A DNA stretch of 39,678 nt from Nanobdellota archaeon (GTDB taxonomy: Archaea; Nanobdellota; Nanobdellia; Woesearchaeales; WJIZ01): positions 1 through 39,678 of the forward strand of contig JAUSJW010000003.1 of NCBI GenBank assembly GCA_030647105.1, in the 5' to 3' direction. A program made the translations under genes and the position numbers. Below the pieces are notes generated by a model. The model did not search any database and had not been told where the DNA came from. It saw only the letters and a list, made by a program, of their open reading frames with translations. Below, piece after piece: positions 9,854 to 17,742 of the stretch (within the stretch, counting starts at the first letter, position 1; every line of letters starts with the position of its first letter).

Positions 9854-10438
9854 ATGCCAAGAACGTTTTACCAGCCTCCATGGGAGATTCGCCAAGAAGA
9901 TATCCGAGATTTAGAAGATGCGCTCACCCGTCTTGTTTCAGGAGCGCCTCCGCCTAGACGAATCAGAAGAAGCCGTCCACATAATATTTTTACAGAATTT
10001 GAAGTGAAGGTGATGCAGGAGCTCAAGGGCACTCGTGAGTTCCCTCCAGCCGGATGGATAACCTATGATCTCGCGTTCCATCAAGAGGGGGAACCGTATC
10101 TTCTTCTTAGAGGGTGGACTCCCAGTTTCTCCTTTGAAAAGGCAGGATTCAAAAAAGAATACGAGATTGAATTGCTCCAAATTGGTACTCCTCATGTAGA
10201 TGAAGGGGGAACAAGGTACAAATCAGTCACTCAAGAAGAACTAGAATTTGGACGACTGCACGCGGGAAGCGAAAAACTCTATGATGATCATCGCTCTGAA
10301 ATTCAAAGGGCCTACACAGATTTGAATCAGAGGGGAGTCGAGTTCATTGTCTTTCGCACCTATCGCGGCTGGCCCGCGTGCTGGGACAGCTTGCATTTCT
10401 ACTCCCTGGATGCTTTCAAGGATATCCAAGGCAAATAG
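9854..10438 (+). CDS. Hypothetical protein
   Basis: Open frame with its own TATA-like element. No recognisable family. Confidence 0.75.
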   Translation: MPRTFYQPPWEIRQEDIRDLEDALTRLVSGAPPPRRIRRSRPHNIFTEFEVKVMQELKGTREFPPAGWITYDLAFHQEGEPYLLLRGWTPSFSFEKAGFKKEYEIELLQIGTPHVDEGGTRYKSVTQEELEFGRLHAGSEKLYDDHRSEIQRAYTDLNQRGVEFIVFRTYRGWPACWDSLHFYSLDAFKDIQGK

Positions 10439-10444
10439 TCCTTT

Positions 10445-10463
10445 TGGAATTTTTCTGTCAGGA
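10445..10463 (+). promoter_or_regulatory. Promoter-proximal repeat copy 2: TGGAATTTTTCTGTCAGGA
   Basis: 18/19 identical to 9802-9820. Ends 34 nt before the ATG at 10497, followed by ATTTAAG. Confidence 0.7.
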
Positions 10464-10496
10464 GATTATTTAAGAAAGAATTCGTTCTCAAGGAGG

Positions 10497-11708
10497 ATGA
10501 AACCGCAAGTCTATTATCCCGTGCATGAGGCAGGGCGTATCCGTAAGCCAGATAAGATTGAGGAACAAATAGCTCTTAGCGTAGCCGCATATATTCTCAG
10601 TATCAGTCCTACTGCAAGATTCGACTTAAGCGTCAACGGTGGATGGAGGGACAAAAAGCCAGTGCTCTTCTTAGGGGGAAACGTCTCAGGGGAAGTATGC
10701 GATACGCCCAATTTCTATAAGGGGTTAGAATTCGCCGCTAGGAGGATTTACTGCTCATTGTATTCTGATCAGGCTCTGCAAACGGTTGTCTTCGCTATCA
10801 ATTCGCAGACTGCAGATCTTGCTAGAAATATCGAGCGGGAAGGAAAAGTGGGGGATACCGGAGAAGCCGTAGCAGTTGCGTATAGGCACACTCCCTATCG
10901 CTTGCCTGTAGAGCGCACTCTCGCTTCAGGATTGGTGAGGCTTTTTGATGAAATCTATGCTAATCACGGCGCAGTGCCGAGAGAGTTTTCGTCTGTTGTA
11001 GGTAGCGCAGAATTTTACGAGCTCAGGGGAGATGGAAAAATAGGAGTCAGAGCAAGCTATGAAGGGGCAAAGTTCCGAGATGTGCGGAAAATTATTCTTG
11101 CTTTGCAGCATGGCTCTGAAAACAAGGTGGAATACGTAAGGGAACTCGCTAGAAAAATAACGGAGAGATACCTATACCTTTTCTCGGAGAGAATGGGTCT
11201 GCAATTAGGAACGCCTGAGATTGTGGTCAATAATTGTGGGCCATTCACCAACGGAGGATGGCGCACCGACCACGGGAGTCGGGAGGCTAAGCCCCATATG
11301 CAGGCGTTCGGGTCTTGGGGCTGTCTTGAGGATTCTTTGTTGGGGGAAGACCCTTCAAAACCAGGTCTCACCGCGACATTAGCAGCTCGCTGGATTGCAG
11401 TTCAGACCGTAGTCGCAGGGGTCGTTCCCTTTGTAAGGGTGCAGCTCGAGTATACTATCGGGAAGCAGACTCTTGATGCCGTTTTAGTTAACACGCTCGG
11501 AGATGGAGATGAACAGGAACGCGCGCAAAGATGGGTTAATGAACGATTTAAAACAGCAGACTTGACACTGGACTCTTTCATCGACCGCTTCGGGCTTCGA
11601 GAACCTAAGACCTATGAACGGATTCTCAGGAATGGCGGGGACCTTTTTGATGACTGCAACTTGCCTTTTTTCGATGACTCCCAATTACCCTGGAACCGAG
11701 CGGAGTAA
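10497..11708 (+). CDS. Divergent S-adenosylmethionine synthetase (bacterial MetK) fold protein, probably catalytically altered
   Basis: [18 protein letters not shown] ~ [47 protein letters not shown] ~ [56 protein letters not shown] ~ [27 protein letters not shown]; terminal LPWNR ~ FPWEK. ATG chosen after AAGGAGG; the track start at 10347 overlaps the upstream gene. Confidence 0.8.
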   Translation: [403 protein letters not shown]

Positions 11709-11722
11709 AAATAAAAAGAAAA

Positions 11723-11818
11723 TGACCCTGGTGGGATTTGAACCCACGACCTACAGCTTAGAAGGCTCTAGCGGAAAATTGCTTTTCAGTCGCCCTATCC
11801 AGGCTAGGCTACAGGGCC
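11723..11818 (-). tRNA. tRNA-Arg(UCU) with an intron at 11768-11788
   Basis: Reverse complement GGCCCTG TA GCCTAGCCTGGATAGGGC G AC[21-nt intron]AGC CTTCTAA GCTGT AGGTC GTGGG TTCAAAT CCCAC CAGGGTC A. All four arms pair after intron removal. Confidence 0.93.
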
Positions 11819-11899
11819 ATGCGCCTTCAGAACCTTCCTTCTTTTTTAAACCTTCTTAACGCAAACCATATAAAAGCACCCTGTTTCTAAGCATACAAG

Positions 11900-12619
11900 A
11901 TGAAGAAAGTCCTCTTCGAGCATTCCGGCAAGAAGTACTACGTGAACGACATCTCACAAGACTATCACACTCAGTTTGGATTCTTTAAAGCCGCAGACCT
12001 CAAGAAGAAGCCTGGCACAGTCATCGAGACGAACACAGGCGTCAAAGCGACGATTGGCAATCCCTTCTTCGCTGATATGTACAGAAAAATACAGCGCGGC
12101 GCGCAAATCGTCCCCTTGAAAGATTTAGGCGTTGTCATCGCGAAGACCGGCATGGGAAAAGACGCGGTAGTTGTAGACGCGGGTTCAGGCTCCGGCGCCT
12201 GCGCTCTCTTCTTCGCCCACGTCGCGAAGAAAGTAACGACCTACGAAATCCGGGAAGACTTCTACAAGATTGTCAAAAAGAACATCGAAGACCTGGAAAT
12301 GAAGAATTGTACAATCAAGCTTAAGGACGTCAAATTAGGCATCGACGAGAAGAATGTCGACATCGTCTTCTACGACCTTCCAGACCCCTGGCAGGCGTTA
12401 GACGCCGCGAAAAAAGCCCTCAAAGTCGGCGGCTTCCTCGTCTCCTACTCTCCAACGGTCCCGCAGGTCATGGACTTTGTGAAATCGTTAGAAGGCTTCA
12501 CTCATCTGGAAACCATCGAAATCCTCGAGCGCCAGTGGGAAGTCATTGAAAGAAAAGTGCGCCCCCTCTCGCAGCAGATTGGGCATTCTGGCTTCCTTAC
12601 TTTCGCGCGGAAGATGTGA
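11900..12619 (+). CDS. trmI: tRNA (adenine-N1)-methyltransferase, TrmI-like
   Basis: GRKYYV-like N-terminus, VVDAGSGSGACALFFAHV SAM motif, DIVFYDLPDPWQAL, SYSPTVPQV. Confidence 0.9.
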   Translation: MKKVLFEHSGKKYYVNDISQDYHTQFGFFKAADLKKKPGTVIETNTGVKATIGNPFFADMYRKIQRGAQIVPLKDLGVVIAKTGMGKDAVVVDAGSGSGACALFFAHVAKKVTTYEIREDFYKIVKKNIEDLEMKNCTIKLKDVKLGIDEKNVDIVFYDLPDPWQALDAAKKALKVGGFLVSYSPTVPQVMDFVKSLEGFTHLETIEILERQWEVIERKVRPLSQQIGHSGFLTFARKM

Positions 12620-13568
12620 CCGTTTCTCCCGGCAAATAAATCTGCTTTAGCGTGTATTCAAACCGGTGGAAGCGCGAGCTGTGAATCTCCCGAGGGAAAC
12701 GTTTTCTAAACTCTTCAGTCACCTTCTTCATCTCAGAAGCATTAGCAACAGCAATCTCAATCTCAAGGTCAGGCCCACCGATTGTGCGCATCCGGTAGAC
12801 AACATTCTTGTGCTGCTTCGCGTATTCCTCCATCTCGGAAAGCCGCGACAAGTCATTGAGGTAAAAATCAATCTTGTAAAACTCAACCCCTATCTTCTCA
12901 GCGTCAATCAGCGCGTAATATCCGATGACAATGCCTTCCTGTTCCAGTTGTCGAATCCGGTAGATGGCTCCTTTGGGTGTGAGTCCGACTCTTTTGGCAA
13001 TCGCCGTCACAGGCATGCGCGCGTCTTCGGTGAGCGCCCTCAAAACCTCATAGTCTTTTGCGTCATAGTCCGCCTTCCCACCCCGCCCGATGACCAGCTC
13101 AGCGCGGGAAGGCTTCTCGACCAGGAACTTCATGGGGTAATGAATCATCTCCACGCTCTCGTAGACCTCATAGCGCAAGATATGCTTTCTATACCTCGCG
13201 AGGAAGGAAAACCACCTCTTTGAGAACTCCGGAATCTCTTTCACCCAGACGTAGAAGGCGATGTCAATCTCCCCTTCGAATTTTACCGTCCACATGAAAA
13301 GCGGGTCTTCTCGTAAGAACGCGTAAATCTCCTTTTCCGTTTCAGGACTGATATTCTGCCACTTGACATAGATGCGCAGCGCGTCGTAGCCGAGCTTGCG
13401 CCAGTCGATGACGGCGTGCGTGCTTTTCAGCACCCCGTTCTTCGCGAGCTGCTCCGCCCGGTAGCGCGCGACCTGCTTCGAAACGCCGATTTTCTTCGCA
13501 AGCTGTGAATACGTCTGCCGCGCGTTCCAGTGCAGCTCATAGAGCAGCTTCTTGTAAGTTTTATCCAT
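12597..13568 (-). CDS. Lrp/AsnC-family transcriptional regulator with two HTH segments
   Basis: MDKTYKKLLYELHWNARQTYSQLAKKIGVSKQVARYR and KDYEVLRALTEDARMPVTAIAKRVGLTPKGAIYRIRQLEQEGII. Start reset to the ATG at 13568. Confidence 0.88.
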   Translation of the reverse strand: MDKTYKKLLYELHWNARQTYSQLAKKIGVSKQVARYRAEQLAKNGVLKSTHAVIDWRKLGYDALRIYVKWQNISPETEKEIYAFLREDPLFMWTVKFEGEIDIAFYVWVKEIPEFSKRWFSFLARYRKHILRYEVYESVEMIHYPMKFLVEKPSRAELVIGRGGKADYDAKDYEVLRALTEDARMPVTAIAKRVGLTPKGAIYRIRQLEQEGIVIGYYALIDAEKIGVEFYKIDFYLNDLSRLSEMEEYAKQHKNVVYRMRTIGGPDLEIEIAVANASEMKKVTEEFRKRFPREIHSSRFHRFEYTLKQIYLPGETVTSSARK

Positions 13569-13692
13569 AATTTCACCAAAAATGGACTTTATCTTATAAT
13601 TCTTTTCATTTTGACAAAAAAAGAAGAACATAATTTAATATAATTTATTGTATTTTCAACACTCTATGATAGTTACAGAATGGTGAACCAAG

Positions 13693-14541
13693 ATGGCACT
13701 GATTACACGATTCCAAATTGAACGTCCAGGCTTTGAGCATCTCGTTTTTAGCGAGAGCACAAGCAGGAAGTGGACGGACATGGATAATGGGGGTATTGTC
13801 GCTCCGGACGCTGTGCGCTTTGCCCGCGAGAAAGGGGGTGTACTTCCGAGCGTGCAGGAGGCAGCAGCCTTTAGCATGGAAGCTTACAGTAGAGATTGGA
13901 TGAAGGAAGAAGGCATCTATGGAGCTATCACCCGGTCAGCGACGCTCTATTTTGTTGAAGGAGGAAAAACATACCTTGCGATAGACGACCATCCTGACCC
14001 GGCTCAGAATCTTGTCATGAGATACGCTCGGCAAGGGGGAAAATTAAACTCGAAGAATACGCCCTTGCTCTTGGATAGGGGCGAAGTCGCAGACGCCATC
14101 AAGCGCGCTGAAAGGGATGCAAGACTCCATGAGATTCCAGACACAGGACTCAATCATGAGCACGTGTCTACCGACGACTTAAGCCTTTGCGAGCTGGATA
14201 AGCCGATTGAGGAGTACCCTCACTTCACAAGGAACACCTATGTGAGCTCCTTCTTAGGAGACATCACAGAGGACTATGCGCGTTTCATAACCCCTCGATG
14301 TAATTCAGCGGCAGTCGCTCTGAACCATCCGCATAAGTACCAACGTGGGCAGGAGAAGGGCAGTGAATTCTCAATCAGAAAGCTCGTAGGCGACCAGGTG
14401 CTTGTCAGCGTCGTCATCTTAGATGATATAGTGGGCTCTCCAGGCATCATGGACTGGCACGGATTTCAGCATCTCAGCTCCGCGAGGGCAGTCTACAACG
14501 CAAGAGAGTGGTCGAGAGAGACCGCACCAAAGGTGAAATAA
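13693..14541 (+). CDS. Hypothetical protein, tandem paralogue 1
   Basis: Shares QIERPGFEHLVFSES, LPSVQEAAAFSMEAYSRDW and AITRSATLYFVEGGKTYLAIDD with the next gene. Confidence 0.8.
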   Translation: MALITRFQIERPGFEHLVFSESTSRKWTDMDNGGIVAPDAVRFAREKGGVLPSVQEAAAFSMEAYSRDWMKEEGIYGAITRSATLYFVEGGKTYLAIDDHPDPAQNLVMRYARQGGKLNSKNTPLLLDRGEVADAIKRAERDARLHEIPDTGLNHEHVSTDDLSLCELDKPIEEYPHFTRNTYVSSFLGDITEDYARFITPRCNSAAVALNHPHKYQRGQEKGSEFSIRKLVGDQVLVSVVILDDIVGSPGIMDWHGFQHLSSARAVYNAREWSRETAPKVK

Positions 14542-14542
14542 G

Positions 14543-15421
14543 ATGGCAGTTAAGCAAATCCTTCCAGACCAGTTCACAATTGAACGGCCGGGATTCGAAC
14601 GAGTATTTTTCACGCAGAGCTCTCGCAGACAGTATGTAGGCCCCTCTTACGATGGGGTTCGAATGTGGGAAGCGAGAAAGTTCATGTGGAGAACTTCCGG
14701 AAGCCAGGACGCCCTTCCGAGTGTTCGCGAGGAAGCGGCCTATCGCGTCGAAGCATATGCGCCTGAATGGGCGCGTTCAGAAGGCGCGATGAATAGCCTG
14801 ACCCGAACCGCGAACCTCTACTTCATGAATCGAGGAAAAGTCTATGTCGCCGTAGACGACAAAATGAAGCGCTATCTCAAGCAGTTCGAAAAAGAGACAG
14901 GCGAGCATGGGAAGCAAAAGCTCTACAAAGGCAACCTGATTATGCGCTGTTCTGTCGACCAGATGGCAAAGACGTTCTGGGAAAATAACCAATGGACAGC
15001 CGAGCGCAGAGAAGTGCGTGACGTCCTCGAGAAGGCGGCGGATTTGGGCAGGGTGTACCGGCTGACAGATCGCGTGCGGGAATTCGACTTAAAATCCTCG
15101 GGCGGCGTTGAAGCCTTCGCGGCGGACAAAGCCGTGCGCGCGTATTTCGGCGACCTGGCGGAAGAATATGCGAGAATGGGGGCCATCGAAACAGCAGAAA
15201 TCAGGCTGCTGGAACCAAGAAAAGGCTCCTACCGCCAGGCACCGGAGAATTTTGAGGAGAATCTTGCGGATGGAAAGGTCGTCATTCGCGCGGTAACCCT
15301 CGGCGGGCTAAGAAGTCCGGGAGTACATGATGATTATAATTTTGAGGAGAGGGCGCTAGCAAGAATCATCTTCCATCCAGATTACCATCGCCCTCTCGAG
15401 TTTCCATCACAGAAGAAGTAA
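14543..15421 (+). CDS. Hypothetical protein, tandem paralogue 2
   Basis: TIERPGFERVFFTQS, LPSVREEAAYRVEAYAPEW and SLTRTANLYFMNRGKVYVAVDD align with the previous gene. Confidence 0.8.
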   Translation: MAVKQILPDQFTIERPGFERVFFTQSSRRQYVGPSYDGVRMWEARKFMWRTSGSQDALPSVREEAAYRVEAYAPEWARSEGAMNSLTRTANLYFMNRGKVYVAVDDKMKRYLKQFEKETGEHGKQKLYKGNLIMRCSVDQMAKTFWENNQWTAERREVRDVLEKAADLGRVYRLTDRVREFDLKSSGGVEAFAADKAVRAYFGDLAEEYARMGAIETAEIRLLEPRKGSYRQAPENFEENLADGKVVIRAVTLGGLRSPGVHDDYNFEERALARIIFHPDYHRPLEFPSQKK

Positions 15422-15422
15422 T

Positions 15423-15884
15423 CTAAAAAAACATCCCGTACACGCGCTCGTCCTCGCCGTCGTAATAGTGCGATTTCAAAGACGTCTCGTGCTTCATGCC
15501 CATTTTTTCATAGAACGCGTGCGCTCGTTTGTTCGACTCGTGCGTGAGCAAAAAGAGCTTCCTGAATCGGCATCCTTCTTTCTTGTAAGCGTTCTGCGCG
15601 TCGTCCACCAGGGCGGAGAACAAGTGCCCGGAAACCCCCTTCCCCTGGTATTCAGGCAGCACCGCAATCCTGTCCAGCTCTACCAATCCATGCTTTGACA
15701 GCCCATGCATATACCAAGAGACAAACCCCGCAATCTTGCCGTTGATGTCAGCGACAATGAAATGGCGGCCCTGCTTGCGTTCCCGCAGGAACGCTTCGCG
15801 CGCGTCATCCGTAGTATCCAGGTTGTAGCTCGCCTTAAGCACTTTTGCGATGCCTTCCGCGTCCGAAGCTTTTGCGGGTCTCAT
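15423..15884 (-). CDS. GNAT-family N-acetyltransferase
   Basis: RIAVLPEYQGKGVSGHLFSALVDDA and HAFYEKMGMKHE motifs. Confidence 0.9.
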   Translation of the reverse strand: MRPAKASDAEGIAKVLKASYNLDTTDDAREAFLRERKQGRHFIVADINGKIAGFVSWYMHGLSKHGLVELDRIAVLPEYQGKGVSGHLFSALVDDAQNAYKKEGCRFRKLFLLTHESNKRAHAFYEKMGMKHETSLKSHYYDGEDERVYGMFF

Positions 15885-17695
15885 TCAACCGTCACGCTCT
15901 TCGCTAAATTCTTGGGCTTGTCGGGGTCGAAGCCGCGTGCCGTAGCCGCGTAATAAGAGAGCAGCTGCAGCGGAAGCACGGCAAGGAGAGGATTCAATAA
16001 ATAAGAGTTCCGTGGAACATAAATCACTTCGTTGGCCAAGCGCTTAATCTCCGTATCTCCCTTCGAAGCGATGGCGATGATGTGACCGCCGCGCGCCTTC
16101 ACTTCTTGGATGTTGCTGAGAACTTTCTTGTACGTCCTATCATCTTTGGTCACGACAACCACGACCGGCATCTCCTTATCAACTAACGCGATGGGGCCGT
16201 GCTTCATCTCCGCCGCGGGATATCCTTCAGCGTGGACGTAGCTTACTTCCTTGAGTTTCAAAGCTCCTTCAAGCGCGATGGGATAATTGATTCCCCTTCC
16301 AAGATACAGCGCGTTGCGCTTCTTCGCGAACTTCTTCGCCAGCGTCTTAACACTGTCGTGCTCGTCGAGAATCTGCTGCATCTGCAAAGGTAGCAATCGT
16401 AAATCCCGGACTCGGTTGCGCACCTGCTGCTCATCGAGAAGGCCGTTCTTGCGTCCTAAAAACATGGTAAGCAAATAGAGTACGATGACCTGGCCCACGA
16501 ACGCTTTCGTGCTTGCCACTCCAATTTCCGGCCCTGCCTTGGTATAAATGACCGAGTCCGCCTCGCGCGCAATCGAACTTCCAAGCGCGTTGACAATCGC
16601 CAGCACGCGCGCTCCTTTCTTCTTGGCCTCGCGCATCGCCGCGAGAGTGTCAGCGGTCTCCCCACTCTGTGAAATCGCGAGCACCAAGGTTCCTGGCTCT
16701 ATAATCGGGTCCCGATACCTAAACTCGGAGGCGTATTCCACTTCAACCGGAATCTTCGCCACTTCCTCGAGCATGAATTCGCCAATCAAGCCGGAGTGCC
16801 AGCTGGTCCCGCAGGCGACGATGATGATGCGCTTCACGTCCCCGAGCTGTTCAGCGGCTTCTAAAGTGACTCTTCCTTCCCCAATCCGCCCTTCAATCGT
16901 TTCCGTCACAACCTGGGGCTGCTCGAAGATTTCCTTGAGCATGAAATGAGGATAGCCGCCTTTCTCGGCTTTCTTCTCGTCCCAAGTAATTGTATGCGTT
17001 TCAGGCTTGAGCTTTCCACCGTCCTTGCCAAAGAGCTCAACGCCCGTAGCGGTAAGCACCACGACCTCCTGGTTCTTGAGATACACGACTTTGCGGGTAT
17101 GCGCCAGGATGGCGGGAACGTCAGAGGCGACAAAATTCTCACCCTTGCCAACGCCAATGATGAGCGGGCTCTCATTGCGCGTCGCCACGAGGGTCCCTGG
17201 CTCCTTAGCTGAGATAACCGCCAGAGAATACGCGCCTTCCAGCTGAACCACCGCGTTCTGCACCGCTTCCTTCAAGCTGCCGGCATACAAAGAATCGACC
17301 AGATGCGCCACGACTTCAGTGTCTGTCTCGCTCTGGAAGGCATAGCCTTGCGATTGAAGCTTCTTTTTGAGTTCTGAGAAATTCTCGATGATGCCGTTGT
17401 GAACCAGGGAAATCTGGTGCTTTGGGCTCACATGCGGGTGCGCGTTCTTCTGCGTTACCCCTCCATGTGTCGCCCATCTGCAATGCGCGATGCCAATCGT
17501 GCCAACCGCCAAGCTTAGGCCAATCTTCTTCTCAATCGCTTCTATTTTTCCAATATCCTTGCGGATTTCGATTGCGCCGTCATGGACAGTCGCGATGCCT
17601 GCGGAGTCATAGCCCCGATACTCGAGCTTGCGAAGTCCCTCTATCAGTAAGGGCCCCGCCTGCCGCGTTCCGATATACCCTACGATGCCGCACAT
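15881..17695 (-). CDS. glmS: Glutamine-fructose-6-phosphate aminotransferase (isomerizing)
   Basis: MCGIVGYIGTRQAGPLLIEGLRKLEYRGYDSAG, two SIS domains, C-terminus PKNLAKSVTVE. Confidence 0.98.
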   Translation of the reverse strand: MCGIVGYIGTRQAGPLLIEGLRKLEYRGYDSAGIATVHDGAIEIRKDIGKIEAIEKKIGLSLAVGTIGIAHCRWATHGGVTQKNAHPHVSPKHQISLVHNGIIENFSELKKKLQSQGYAFQSETDTEVVAHLVDSLYAGSLKEAVQNAVVQLEGAYSLAVISAKEPGTLVATRNESPLIIGVGKGENFVASDVPAILAHTRKVVYLKNQEVVVLTATGVELFGKDGGKLKPETHTITWDEKKAEKGGYPHFMLKEIFEQPQVVTETIEGRIGEGRVTLEAAEQLGDVKRIIIVACGTSWHSGLIGEFMLEEVAKIPVEVEYASEFRYRDPIIEPGTLVLAISQSGETADTLAAMREAKKKGARVLAIVNALGSSIAREADSVIYTKAGPEIGVASTKAFVGQVIVLYLLTMFLGRKNGLLDEQQVRNRVRDLRLLPLQMQQILDEHDSVKTLAKKFAKKRNALYLGRGINYPIALEGALKLKEVSYVHAEGYPAAEMKHGPIALVDKEMPVVVVVTKDDRTYKKVLSNIQEVKARGGHIIAIASKGDTEIKRLANEVIYVPRNSYLLNPLLAVLPLQLLSYYAATARGFDPDKPKNLAKSVTVE

Positions 17696-17742
17696 AAGAA
17701 AGATAACTTCTCCGGTCTATTTAAACCTTGCCGACTTGGAGC

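Noticed and set aside
10347-10496. Upstream extension of the MetK-like ORF
   Set aside because: Would overlap the preceding gene by about 90 bp and lies upstream of the likely promoter; ATG at 10497 fits the repeat/TATA spacing.
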